Positions 35,014 through 45,859 of a DNA stretch of 64,000 nucleotides are shown piece after piece. The stretch covers positions 1 through 64,000 of the forward strand of contig NDFF03000108.1 in assembly GCA_002150815.3 (NCBI GenBank), written 5' to 3'. The DNA comes from Grammothele lineata. Lineage: Eukaryota > Basidiomycota > Agaricomycetes > Polyporales > Polyporaceae. The notes under the pieces are model-generated. The model made no database searches. It was given only the letters and a program-made list of their open reading frames with translations, and was not told the origin of the DNA. The position numbers and the translations under genes were made by a program. How positions within the stretch are numbered: the stretch's first letter is position 1; every line of letters begins with the position of its first letter.

Positions 35014-35997
35014 TCAATCGTCTTCTCCTCGTTCATGCCCATCCAGCCCCTGCTCGTCTCTTCGAAGCTCTTCATCCTCCACGCCCATTGTGTCCTCGGG
35101 CTCCTCCGCGTCTCCTTCATCTTCCCCCTCGTCCATCTCCTCATCCTCGTCCTCCTCTTGATCCTCGTCCGCCATATCTTGGTCCTCATCGACGCCTTCT
35201 GGTTGGGCGTTCTCTGCTGAGGCTGCTCCAGAGCCCCGCGCAGCGGAAGCGGAAGGTGGAGAGACATGGGTGGCAGGTGTGCCGCTCTGCGTGTCTTGAT
35301 CTGACGTGGGGGCGGCCTTCCCCTTTCCCTTAGCCTTAGATGCAGTGGACGTGCCTTCGGACGCGTCTTTTGCCTTGCCCTTCCCGCTTCCTTTACGTTT
35401 GTCCGCCTTCTGTAGGTCGCGGTACACTGCGCTCTGTCAGGCGCAATAGGGATGAAGAGAGGGGGCACGAACGGACGCACTCTGTAGCTCCCCTGAAATG
35501 GTTTTTGCTATGTCTGCGAACTCTGCTTGCTCCAGGGCTTTCAGGACGTCTGAGGCGGATATGCTCTTGTGTTGCTTTGAGCTTGCGACTTCGTGAGCTC
35601 TGCCAGAAGGGCTCAGTAGGATAATGTGGCAATCATTACAGGTCGCTCACGTCGCGGCTGAATGGCAGAAAGTCAGAGGGCAAGCAGCACTGTGGTTACA
35701 ATATAGAAACGCACCGAGGTAGTTGATGAAGACAGTGGACGCCTTCAGGATAGCAAGAATGACCTCTTTCGAGAACTTCGTGTTGTCGGGTACCTGCGCG
35801 TACGGCCAGCATATAGGCATTCTGAGAACGTGTGGTTGGCAAGAGCTCATAACAAGTGGCATGCTAACCTGTGAGGCCCTGGCGAGCTTCATGATGAGGC
35901 TGCGAGGTAGCTCAAAGTTGTCTATCCCCTCCGAGCCAGCATCTTGCTGTGCTTGTGCAATGGACGCGCCTGTTGCTGGTTCCTTGGCTCTTGGCAT
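35014..35997 (-). CDS. DPB4: DNA polymerase epsilon histone-fold subunit (Dpb4/POLE3)
   Basis: A histone-fold protein that pairs with a Dpb3-type partner in DNA polymerase epsilon and, in yeast, in chromatin remodelling. Five minus-strand exons: 35997-35869, 35793-35715, 35657-35651, 35599-35481, 35426-35014; 248 residues. The histone fold (about 29-105) reads ELPRSLIMKLARAS, then DNTKFSKEVILAILKASTVF and KQHKSISASDVLKALE, matching POLE3. The 7-nt third exon restores the phase and supplies the INYLAATAHEVA stretch; without it 3 residues and the phase logic are lost. The C-terminal half is Lys/Ser-rich then strongly acidic (Asp/Glu runs), as usual for fungal Dpb4. The gene is divergent from GPI13, 303 bp away. 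Confidence 0.92.
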
Positions 35998-36300
35998 AGT
36001 CGAAGGAAGATATAGATGGGAAACTTGGAGGAGAAGGATGTCGTGGTGGTCGTCGCGCACAGCGAGCAAACGCGCGAGCGCGTCCCGCGCGTGGTCCGAC
36101 GCGCCTGGCGCGTGACGCCCAGACACGTCCCTCGCCTCCTTCCACCACACACTCGGTTTTCTTTTCGTCTTCACAGACGCATCTATTGGACAAATCCAAC
36201 ATTCTAGGTAAGCGCATAATCACTGTCGTATGCTCAACGACTGAGAAGACACGCAGATGTCTACGTAACTGCTTCGCCGTTCCACGCACGCAACGCACGC

Positions 36301-39300
36301 ATGGCCTCCAAAGGACGCTCCCTCCTCCTCTGGGTCTTCTTCGTCCATCTCGCCGGCATATACTTGTATATGCGCGGATTCCTCCTCACTCGCTTGTCCC
36401 TTTCCGATACCACCGCCTGCGACGACGGGTCATGCACCGTGCCCGTGTCCCACAAAAGAGCTGTCGTGCTCGTCATCGACGCGCTGCGCTTCGACTTCCT
36501 CAGCCCGAACCCTCCCGAACCGCCTTCGCCCTACCACCACAATGTCCTCACTTTGCCGCAAGAGCTAACCGTCGCACGGCCCGGACATTCTTTCCTCTTC
36601 GAGATGTTCTCGGACCCACCAACAACCACCCTCCAACGCCTGAAGGGGATCACGACAGGTTCGCTACCGACGTTTATCGACATGGGCTCGAACTTCGGAG
36701 GGTCGTCCATTACAGAGGACTCGTTTGTTGGACAGCTGAGACAGGCAGGCAAGAAGGTGAGCTCTGCAGTATTATGGCAAGATGAAGCGAACACACCCAG
36801 GCAGTTATAGATCGCGTTCATGGGTGACGACACTTGGACGACTGTCTTCCCCGACTCCTTCGAGCCAAACATGACGTTCCCATATGACTCTTTCAACGTG
36901 GAGGACCTGCATACGGTTGACGAAGGCGTCATCGAGCACCTGTTCCCCCTCATGGAGGACCCCAGCAAGCCATGGGATGTGATCATTGGCCACTTCCTCG
37001 GCGCAGACCATGTCGGACATCGTCTAGGACCGGACCACCCTATGATGAAGACCAAACTGAAGCAGATGGACGACGTAATGCGTCGCGTGGTCGAACATCT
37101 TGATGACGACACCCTCCTCGTTCTCATGGGCGACCACGGAATGGACCGTAAGGGAGACCATGGAGGCGACGGCGAGCTCGAAACCTCTGCAGCACTGTGG
37201 GTTTACAGCAAAGGCCCTCGCCTGACCCACCCGAAGGCTTCTATTCCTGAGTTTCTTCTCTCAACACGCCTGTTCCCCGGCGCGACCGTCAAGCATAGGC
37301 ACATCCAGCAGATCGACCTCGCTGCTTCCCTCTCACTCGCTCTTGGACTGCCGGTCCCTTTCAATAACCTTGGGACTATCATCCCGGAACTGTTCTGGCA
37401 CGACAAGTCCGGGGACCACTACACACGCGCGCTCTCCCTCAACACCGTGCAGGTGAACCACTACCTCGAGACTTACCGTAGCAGTCCCTCTGGCTCCGAG
37501 TTGGACGAAGCTTGGGGAGAACTCGATCGCGTGTGGAGGACCATCGACTTCGAGGTCAAGCACGCTGACCGAGAGGCCCAGTGGCTCGCCATGACAATGT
37601 ACACTCGCTTCACACTCGCCGCGTGTCGTATGCTATGGGCTCAGTTCAACGTCTCCCTCATCAATCTAGGCCTCGTTCTGATGGTCGCAGGAATTGTGGC
37701 TACAGCGTTGCTTTTCTTCAAGCTACGTACTCTTGACGAGCAATGGGAGACGTGGTCAGCAGAGACACGCCGGTGGTACCTCTCCAGTGGGATCGGCGGA
37801 GCACTGCTCGGTTTCGTCGCGTATGTGACGATTTCGCGCTACGTCAAAGGGTTTGGCCTCGTGGAAGCGATGGTCTTCGGAGCAGCTTTCATCTCTTCTA
37901 TGGTGGTCATATCTTCTTCCCTCCCTTCATTAACGGGCAACACGTCGTTGGGGTCTCTCGCATCACTGCCACTCCCTCTCATTCTACACGCCGCAGCCTT
38001 CGCATCCAATTCCTTCACTGTTTGGGAGGATCACATTGTCACCTACCTTCTCATTTCATCTGTGGTCCCTTCCGTCCTCGCTGGATTCACTGCCCCAACG
38101 CCACGGCTACGGTATCGCATCATCGGTTTCTCCGCACTCTTCGCTGCGTGCGTCCGTGCAATGGCGTTGAGTACTATCTGTAGGGAAGAGCAGCAACCTT
38201 ACTGCCATGTGACGTTCTTCGCCTCCTCTACACTCCCATCGCCTCCTCTCCCCGTCTTGGTTCTTTCAGTGCCCGTCGCGTTCACCCTTCCGTGGGCTAT
38301 GCGGCGTTTCCTCAAGATCTCCAAGTCGGATCGCGGTGTCGCCGGGCTCGTGCTTCCTTGGTCACTGTCCGCCGCGCTGCTCCTTGGCAGTGCTTTCTGG
38401 ATCATCGAACACGTCGACTCTTCCGAACAACTGGGCCCCGAATGGGCCGACACCCTCCGCCTCGTGCGAACGTTGTGCGCGCGTTTTGCGATGGGTGGCG
38501 TGCTCTTCTTCGGTTACGCCCTGTGGTATCTCGTACCCCTTTGCATCGAGATATCCTCAGAGAGCAAACCTGACCCTACCACTCCTGGCAAGACGAAGCG
38601 CGAAGTGACCGTGCTCGGATTCGCCAACGCGTACGGAGCGCCCTACTTCATCTTCTGGGCTCTCTTCCTCGCACTCATCTACCCCACCGCGCAGCTCACC
38701 GGCCAGCTTGTCCTCGCACTCGCCGCAGTAGCTGTCCTCACGCACCTCGAGGTCGTCGATAGCGTCCGCGACGTCCGTGCACTCGACGCCCTGTTCTCCT
38801 CAGGCAACCCCTCCGCCATCCTCCAAGCCGCAGACGGCGAGCTGCGCGCCCCAGCGCCCCCGCTCACGTTCGCGGAGGTCACTCCGCTCGCGCTTCTCGC
38901 CGTGCACGCGTTCTTCGGGACGGGACATCAAGCCGCGATCCCCTCCATCCAGTGGAAGACCGCGTTCGTGCTCACCGCGAAGCTCACGTACCCGTTCTCC
39001 CCATTGCTCGTTACGCTCAACACGCTCGGCCCGACCGCGCTCCTCGCGCTCGCCGCGCCCATGCTTGCGCTGTGGAACGCCGCGCCTTTACCGCATCCCC
39101 AGTCAGGAGGGAGGGTACGACGCGAGGCCACGCGCGCAGGGCTCGCGATGATGCTGTATCACGCGGTGCTGCTGCTGGGCAGCGCGGCATGTGCGGCGTG
39201 GTTGAGGAGGCACTTGATGGTGTGGAAGATCTTCGCGCCGCGGTTCATGCTGGCGGCGCTGACAGTGCTTGCGGTGGATGTCGCGGTGTTGTTTGGTGTT

Positions 39301-39378
39301 ACCGTGGGCGTTGGAAGGGTCACGGAGAGGGCGTCGAGGTTGTTCGCCACGATGAACCAGGGCGGTGCAAAGCAGTAG
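36301..39378 (+). CDS. GPI13: GPI ethanolamine phosphate transferase 3 (PIG-O/Gpi13 type)
   Basis: An ER enzyme adding ethanolamine phosphate to the third mannose of the GPI anchor precursor. Two exons (36301-36756, 36811-39378) give 1007 residues, close to yeast Gpi13. A signal-anchor helix (8-30) is followed by a lumenal alkaline-phosphatase-type catalytic domain: VLVIDALRFDF with Asp60, DPPTTTLQRLKGITTGSLPTF (candidate catalytic Thr), FMGDDTW directly after the splice, IIGHFLGADHVGH, and MGDHGMDRKGDHGGD carrying metal ligands. From about residue 430 the chain is a series of hydrophobic membrane helices. The TTTLQRLK and FMGDDTW motifs favour PIG-O over Mcd4 or Gpi7. The start is the first ATG before the signal anchor. 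Confidence 0.93.
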
Positions 39379-39773
39379 GACTCGCTATTGAGTGACGTTG
39401 GGTTACTTGTACGGATCGTGTAATGGACCATATTGCTGCAACCCAGGCACCTAGTCAGTCGCACCACGCTATTGGACGCGTTCACGAAGACATTGCTTCA
39501 ACCTGCCTCTGGACTCGGGTGGTAGCAGTCATCGCACCCTGATCAAGCAAGCCGTTTCACTGCGCCCGACCGCGTGACGCGCCGTTAGCGCCATCTTGTT
39601 CAACTTCAACTTCCCATCAATATGAACCTCCGCCCTCTTCTAGCAACCACTACTGTTTCCGGCCGATACATTGTTCTCAGAACACGCACAGAAGCGGCGT
39701 AATTACACCTGAAGTGAGTAAAGCCGTCTCAAACGCCGTCTGGTTCTAATTGAAACGGTGGTCTACGGTAGCA
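39379..39773. other. Intergenic region
   Basis: GPI13 3' flank and promoter of the rhodanese-domain gene; nothing else recognised. Confidence 0.5.
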
Positions 39774-40970
39774 ATGTCCGTCTCGAGCAGATCAAAGTCC
39801 CACCGCCATTCAGCCTCAACGTCGCGTTCAACTAGCACCTATGGCGAACTCGTCGTCACCCACTACCACGACATCCATACGTCGTCGAGCTCAAGCCCTT
39901 TATCCGCCTCGAGCGCAAGCCCTGGGACTCCAAGCGACTTCACGGATCCGGTCGAGCACCACAGCTCGCGCCATACCAGTATGCACACTCCCCGGCCATC
40001 AGACACGCTGGACGCCGTCAGGGACCAAGTCGCGCAGACTATTGTGCTTCGAGCGCTGCGAGACGCAGAAATTGTCGACGGCACGAAGGTCGGCGTCGTG
40101 TTCACCCTCCCACACCCCTCGGGCGAGCAGTTCCTCCTCACCATCGCATCGCACATGAAACGTGCCACGCTCCTAAAAGACCCCGCAGCATCCAGGACGG
40201 CCACCACTCCAGGTACCCTCCTGGGCACAGGCGCATATCTCTTCATCCTCGCGCTCTCCGCCGGTCCCGCCGACGGACTCAGCCCCATCGTGGTCTGCGG
40301 CTCGTCCGACGACCTAGTCGAGCGTGCCGCGCTCATCATCAACTCCAAGCTCCTCCACCGCGTTGTGCAGCGCTCGTCCCATACGCGCCGTTGGGCCGCG
40401 TACGTCCGCGGGCTTTGCAGTACCGCGGGCGCGAACGACACCGCCGCGCTCTGGGACGCTGCGCGCAAGGCCGCACGCGCACCCATCGACCCTCTCGTGC
40501 CCCCTCCCGGTTCGCGCTCAATCGCGCAGGTGCTCGCGGACGCGCGCGCACGCCTTCAGCGCGTCACGCCTCAGCAGGCCCTCGCGGAGCTCCAGGAGGA
40601 GAATCCGCCACCTCCGTGGCCGGTCGTGCTCGTCGACATCCGGCCGGAGGCGCAGCGGAAGACGTACGGGGAGATCGGCGGCGCGCTCATCATCGAGCGG
40701 AACGTGCTCGAGTGGCGGTTCGACCCGCGCTGTGCACATCGGCTTCCGATTGCGGATCGGTACGACTTAAGGGTCATCGTGTTCTGTCAGGAAGGGTACA
40801 CGTCGTCGCTCGCGGCCGTGGCGCTGCACGATCTGGGGATGCTCAACGCGACGGACATGATAGGGGGCTACGCTGCATGGAAGGACGCCGGGCTTCCTGA
40901 AGAAGTGGAGGTGTCGTCGACGGCCCCGCCAACAGAAGGGCCAAACTCAGTTCCAATCGTGCCATTATAG
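39774..40970 (+). CDS. Rhodanese-domain protein with unassigned N-terminal region
   Basis: A single-exon protein of 398 residues. The last 110 or so form a rhodanese (sulfurtransferase-fold) domain: WPVVLVDIRPEAQRKTYGEI with the conserved Asp-x-Arg, then a strand ending VIVFCQEGYTSS, where Cys338 heads the six-residue active loop, and IGGYAAWKDAGLP. The active cysteine is present, so sulfur transfer is plausible. The N-terminus (1-75) is Ser/Thr-rich, and residues about 80-200 form a separate domain that I do not recognise, with VFTLPHPSGEQFLLTIASHM and a Gly-rich LGTGAYLFILALSAG. The start was put at the first ATG of the frame. Partner and substrate are unknown. Confidence 0.78.
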   Translation: MSVSSRSKSHRHSASTSRSTSTYGELVVTHYHDIHTSSSSSPLSASSASPGTPSDFTDPVEHHSSRHTSMHTPRPSDTLDAVRDQVAQTIVLRALRDAEIVDGTKVGVVFTLPHPSGEQFLLTIASHMKRATLLKDPAASRTATTPGTLLGTGAYLFILALSAGPADGLSPIVVCGSSDDLVERAALIINSKLLHRVVQRSSHTRRWAAYVRGLCSTAGANDTAALWDAARKAARAPIDPLVPPPGSRSIAQVLADARARLQRVTPQQALAELQEENPPPPWPVVLVDIRPEAQRKTYGEIGGALIIERNVLEWRFDPRCAHRLPIADRYDLRVIVFCQEGYTSSLAAVALHDLGMLNATDMIGGYAAWKDAGLPEEVEVSSTAPPTEGPNSVPIVPL

Positions 40971-41055
40971 TGACGTGAGGGAGATACAGATCTGTATGGT
41001 AGTGTAAAGGAGTCCGCAAATCTATCTAAAGTACGATACTAACCCTCGTCCCTCT

Positions 41056-42633
41056 TCAGAGCACATGCCTCGGTGTGTAGCTGACAAGATCCCAGCCTGA
41101 GAAAGGGCCTGAGGAGAGCACTGCATACGAGTCACTTCCAATGCGTCCTATCCACACCTCCGGTAGTGTGGCCATCCTCGTATCCCGTAGTTTGAGGAAG
41201 CCGTCGTAGTTACAACTCTCGTGTTGAACGGCCAGGAATTCCAAGTCGGGGACCAAGACTTCCATAAACCCCGGGCCCATCGGCCAGTCTTGAATTTCCA
41301 TCCAATTCTCCGCCGCCATAGGATCTCCGAGAGCTTCGAAACATGCGTCGAGAGAGGATTGGACGATTCCTGAGTCAGCGTGCTCGTCGCCGATCAACCA
41401 TACGCCCTTCAATCCTGGGAAAGACCTGAACAACATTCGCCAGTAGTCTCTCGGATAGTACTGGTCCACGTGCACGGAAAGGTAATGTAAGGGCGCGCCC
41501 CCGAAGACGGTGGCGAATTCGCAGAAATGGTTCTCCGGAGTGTATCCCCACCTGCGCTTGTCCCATGGACCCCTACCAAAGAGCTCCTGATCCAGGAATT
41601 GTACCAGGAGACCTCCCTTCAACTTGTTGCCCATGACGCTGATAGACGTGCCGTCGATGCAAGCCGACGTCGCGCGAGCGAACATCGGCATCTTGCCGTG
41701 AGGGAATAGGTGAATCAGATGTTCGGGACCGTTCGTCGAGTTGGGCCCGACTTCTACGCCGAGAACGACTTCGGCGTGCCACGCGAGCTGGACATGGGTG
41801 AAAAACGCGTTGCAAAATCCCGCAGGAGTGAAACGAAACTCTATCTTGCGGATGCTGGTGAGGTCGACGACTAGATCGTGCGGTTGGGTAAGCCAGACGT
41901 GTTCGAGTACGCCCGGTACGGTTGGGTCGAACTCGTCAAAGGGCAACGCTCCGTCGATTTGGAGCTTCTCCAGTGTGCGGCACTCCTCCAGCGTGAGTAG
42001 AAATTGTGTGAATGATATTCTATGGCCAGGTTTGCCGAATTGGTGGTTGGAGAGATGCAAGGAGCGAAGCTGCGGAATGATGGTAGTCGTCCAGTCTAAA
42101 AACACGTCTTTTAGTAGCAGGTCTTCCAACCGTGGTAGGAGGTGGTCTTCCATCGCGGCTCTAGGGAGAGTAATATCCTCTGACGCTCCGTCCGAATGGT
42201 TTACTCGCAAGGCGCGAAGCTCTGGCAGTGAGTAGGAGATAAATTGGAGTAGATTCATTAGACCGGGCGCTGTGCATTCAGCGATCGAGAGCTCCCGGAT
42301 ACGATCAATGTGATGGATTATGATGGGGGCGGCGAGCTGGAGAGATGTCGAATCCACGAGTAGTATGTCCAGCATATTTTCCGCCGAGCGGTCCAAACAG
42401 AGGTCCAGCCATTCCATGTCTTCCTGAATGCGGATGGTACTCCAGAAAGCAGGCGTGCTTTCAATCACGTCTCGCCAACGACGACAGACGAGTCTAGTTG
42501 TTGTGACCAGAGTTGTCGCATTGTCGTAACGTTTAGAGAACGCATTGGCGTCAAAGGGTACGATGGCTTGAACCTCTTCGAGAATGAGATGAAGAAATTC
42601 GAGAGGGAGATGAGTGATAGGGGAGTTATGCAT
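41056..42633 (-). CDS. F-box-like protein, tandem copy 1
   Basis: A single-exon protein of 525 residues. The N-terminus, ITHLPLEFLHLILEEV followed by LVCRRWRDVIESTPAFWSTI, is the F-box pattern of basidiomycete F-box/LRR-type proteins, which recruit substrates to SCF ubiquitin ligases. The rest has irregular leucine-rich segments (LRSLHLSNHQF, ECRTLEKLQIDG) without a clear repeat count. The start was placed at MHNSP (42633), since the upstream in-frame extension is poor. A second gene at 44213-45859 is a clear paralogue in the same orientation, sharing FLDWTTTIIPQLRSLHL-like and FTQFLLTL blocks. Substrate unknown. Confidence 0.8.
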   Translation of the reverse strand: MHNSPITHLPLEFLHLILEEVQAIVPFDANAFSKRYDNATTLVTTTRLVCRRWRDVIESTPAFWSTIRIQEDMEWLDLCLDRSAENMLDILLVDSTSLQLAAPIIIHHIDRIRELSIAECTAPGLMNLLQFISYSLPELRALRVNHSDGASEDITLPRAAMEDHLLPRLEDLLLKDVFLDWTTTIIPQLRSLHLSNHQFGKPGHRISFTQFLLTLEECRTLEKLQIDGALPFDEFDPTVPGVLEHVWLTQPHDLVVDLTSIRKIEFRFTPAGFCNAFFTHVQLAWHAEVVLGVEVGPNSTNGPEHLIHLFPHGKMPMFARATSACIDGTSISVMGNKLKGGLLVQFLDQELFGRGPWDKRRWGYTPENHFCEFATVFGGAPLHYLSVHVDQYYPRDYWRMLFRSFPGLKGVWLIGDEHADSGIVQSSLDACFEALGDPMAAENWMEIQDWPMGPGFMEVLVPDLEFLAVQHESCNYDGFLKLRDTRMATLPEVWIGRIGSDSYAVLSSGPFSGWDLVSYTPRHVL

Positions 42634-44212
42634 GGTCGAAGACTGGGGCGTCAAATTCGCTTGATGCAGAGTGTTTCTAAAATCCAAAAAACCAGGATCG
42701 TAAGCTGATACCGCCTCTCCAGTCCATGTGAAGTGTACGCACCGGCTAGCGAGGCTCACGGAGCTGTGTAATTATGAGATGAGAGTCCCGATTTCGAGGC
42801 GAGCTGTGGATACTGAGGTCGATGCACAACATCTCTGCGCTGATGAGCGTATATTTATACTGCAGGTGTCTGTGTGGCGCAGTTCTCTGCTAGTGCAATT
42901 TCTAGGTGGCCCCGTGCTGGCGTAGGCGTGAGTGTGGTGGCAAGACAACGCTCAGACCCCTCGTCGAAGCTGATCAGACTCTATACGGGACGACAACGAC
43001 TGGAACTAAGGGATCAACATTATATCCAAGCTACCGCTTGCTCTTCAGGCATTGTGCATGCGAGAACAAGAGGTACTGTCCTGAATGGAAGAAGGTGTTG
43101 CTGGTGTTCCGCGTGGCACTAACTGATATGTTTGGCTAAGTAGCCCCTAACATTGGCCCCTTAGACACAACGCAGGCCAAATGTGGAGATCCTTCTCAAA
43201 GTTAGATTGACTACTCAGCGAGACACATCCGTGATGCGTTGTTCTCGTTGTCTCTTACGATGCTTCTTGTGCCATCAAGGGGGGGTATTTGGTGGTCTAT
43301 ACGCACCTACAATGCCGTAATATGAGCACGGGGCGACCGACGCGCTGTCCAGACTAACGGATTGCTCACAAAGTGTTTCGTGCATTTAAGGCAAGCGCGT
43401 CCCATTCGCCACGCACACGTGCGCTTTGTTTTACGCGCGGCACAGTCCGAGATCCTGTGGTACTGCCGGGTACCAGGAAGTGCCAGTTGAATGCGAGAGA
43501 TCGAAAGACAGGGTCTGTCCGTAGAGATTCGGCAGGTATTGTTGGCACAGTAGGAGACTTTTGAGTAAGAAGCTGTAATATGCAATGACGATAAGCGGAC
43601 GAAGGGACTGGGACGGAAATTTGCGGAGGCCCATCAATCGCACCGATTTGTAAGCGCCAGGTAGCGCGCGCGTCTAGCTTGCCTTTTTCTTCCGACACGC
43701 TGCGCTTCAGCTGCGGCACAAGTACGGCATTTTCTGCCACACCATCTTGTCGTCAACCACAGTATCTACTGCACTGCATACCTCCTTTGCATTACAAACG
43801 CGACCCGCTGTTCGGTAAAATGTCGTATGTCCAGAAGCGCCGTCCACAAGTGAGTTGTACGTGGCTGCAAGAAGCTCCTCAGAAGTCACCGGGTATCCCT
43901 CTATCCAAAATCATCTGAGCAAATTCCACGGGATGTGCCTAGCTAGCATGGTTCTTGCTGGCGTTTGGCTCAGGCAAGAAGCGGTGCGTGCATCAACACT
44001 CGCTGCTACGGTTCGTCCATAGTGCGGGCACCATGTTTTCGTGGCCGGTACGGAGTATCTACTCTTCGCGAGAAACGTGGTGTCTTTGAAGCGAGCCATC
44101 CGGGTGCTGCGCTTCACGAGGTAATGATGGAAAGGGGATAGGAGAGCAGGGCGTTCGGGCCTGAGTCGGATTGCGGTAAGTACGTACAACTTCCTCAGTG
44201 TTTCAGCACGTT
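42634..44212. other. Spacer between the two F-box genes
   Basis: Includes the promoter of copy 1 with a minus-strand TATAAATA at 42851-42859. The remaining 1.3 kb has short frames only, with no family recognised. Confidence 0.45.
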
Positions 44213-45859
44213 CTACGGAAATTTAAACACCCTGAAGTCGTCTTCTTCCCCCTCGCAAATCACTTCACCCTCAACAAGCCTCGCCAATCGCTGCATGAGT
44301 AAACCACCTTCGTCCAGCGCGGGAGGTTCTTCGTCACTAGTCCAAATCAACCACAACTCCGACAGCCTGTGACCTCTCGTAGCTCTAGTGCTCAGGCATC
44401 GGACCACCTTCTTCAAGAGGCTTCCTCTCCACCTCTCATGTCGGACGGTTAGGATGCTCAATTTCGGGAGGGGGACGTTCGCGCCGTCTACCATTGGTGA
44501 GTCTTCCATCGAGCCTTCTGCCGCCACTGAACTTTCAAGGGCCTCAAGGCACGCCTCGAGCGAAGACTGCACTGTACCGCTTCGGAAGTCATTGTGAAGC
44601 GTAAGCCGCTCCAAGCTGGGGAAGGTGTCGAACAACGCCTTCCACGTCCCCTTCGGATAGTCTTGGTCGACGCATACGGTGAGGATGCGAAGAGATGCCT
44701 GCTGGTAGATAGTGATGAACTCGCCGAGGTGGCGCTCCGGTGTGTACCCCAACGCATTCCGATCCCATGGAGCGCCGCTAAACTTCTCCTGGTCAAGGAA
44801 CTGCACGGCCAGAAAGCCCTCCTGGTCTTCGTCATCATCTTCGCGCACTTCCTCGCTGACGCCGATCTCAGCCTCGCTGATCTCCGCAACCGCCACGCGA
44901 GCTAACATCGACACTCGCTGGACGACATCGTCGGGGATGACATCGACCAAATGTTCGGGACCGCTCGCAGAATCGTTTCCGATTTCCACCGCGAAAATGA
45001 TTCTCGCGCTCTGCTGGAGTTCGATGTGCGAGAGCAAGGCGTACGGGAAGCCGGGAGGTGAGAAGCGGAACTCCATCGTGCGGATGCTGGGAAGACTGAC
45101 GACCAGGTTCTGCGGCATGGTGACCCAGACGTCCTCTTCGCCTGGCCAGCGCCGGTCGTGGAGCGGGAACGCTCCGCTGAAATAGAGGTCCTCGAGGGCG
45201 CGGCATTGACCGAGCGTGAGTAGAAACTGCGTAAACGGGATCTTCTCGCAGTCTCTGAAGGATATGTCCTCTAGGTGAAGGGAGCGTAGTTGTGGGCCGA
45301 TGGTAGTAGTCGTCCAGTCGAGGAAAATGTTTCGAAGGAACAGCTTTTGCAGGTTGGGTAGGACTCCTCTCCCGACCGCGGTCTCTCGGAGCAACATCTC
45401 TTCTGACGTCTTGTTCTCCCTATTGTCGATCTGCAAGGTTCTGAGTCCCTTCATGGAGTGAGAGAGGAAGTCGGCAAGAAGGGGAACGGCGCCGTTCGTG
45501 AACTGATGGATGGAAAATTCGCCGATGCGAGCCATGTGGGGAAGCAGGAGGGGCGCGGCACGCCGGAAGGAGGGTGCGTCCTTAATCAAGATGTTCACCG
45601 AGCTGTCCGCGGAACGACGCAAGCACAGCTTGAGCCATTCCATATTCGTCTGGACGCGGATATTCCTCCAGAGAGTCGGTGAGTCGTCGATAATGGCTCT
45701 CCAGAGGCGGCAGACAAGCCTCATGCGAATCCACAGGTTGTACTTCCGGTAGATCTTCCAAGGCATGTCCTCGTCGAACGGCGCGATGACTTGCACGTCT
45801 TGGAAGATGCGATGAAGTACATCCATGGGCGGGAGGCGATTGATCAGAGCTTGATCCAC
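44213..45859 (-). CDS. F-box-like protein, tandem copy 2
   Basis: A single-exon protein of 548 residues, paralogous to the gene at 41056-42633. It starts MDQALINRLPPMDVLHRIFQ and continues into LVCRLWRAIIDDSPTLWRNI, again an F-box. Shared blocks with copy 1 include FLDWTTTTIGPQLRSLHLED, FTQFLLTLGQCRALEDLYF, SGPEHLVDVIP and VQFLDQEKFSGAPWD. Against copy 1 it carries an acidic insert (EEVREDDDEDQEG) before the VQFLDQE block. A minus-strand TATA box (TATAAAG at 46052-46059) lies about 190 nt upstream. Likely an SCF substrate receptor; target unknown. Confidence 0.8.
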   Translation of the reverse strand: MDQALINRLPPMDVLHRIFQDVQVIAPFDEDMPWKIYRKYNLWIRMRLVCRLWRAIIDDSPTLWRNIRVQTNMEWLKLCLRRSADSSVNILIKDAPSFRRAAPLLLPHMARIGEFSIHQFTNGAVPLLADFLSHSMKGLRTLQIDNRENKTSEEMLLRETAVGRGVLPNLQKLFLRNIFLDWTTTTIGPQLRSLHLEDISFRDCEKIPFTQFLLTLGQCRALEDLYFSGAFPLHDRRWPGEEDVWVTMPQNLVVSLPSIRTMEFRFSPPGFPYALLSHIELQQSARIIFAVEIGNDSASGPEHLVDVIPDDVVQRVSMLARVAVAEISEAEIGVSEEVREDDDEDQEGFLAVQFLDQEKFSGAPWDRNALGYTPERHLGEFITIYQQASLRILTVCVDQDYPKGTWKALFDTFPSLERLTLHNDFRSGTVQSSLEACLEALESSVAAEGSMEDSPMVDGANVPLPKLSILTVRHERWRGSLLKKVVRCLSTRATRGHRLSELWLIWTSDEEPPALDEGGLLMQRLARLVEGEVICEGEEDDFRVFKFP

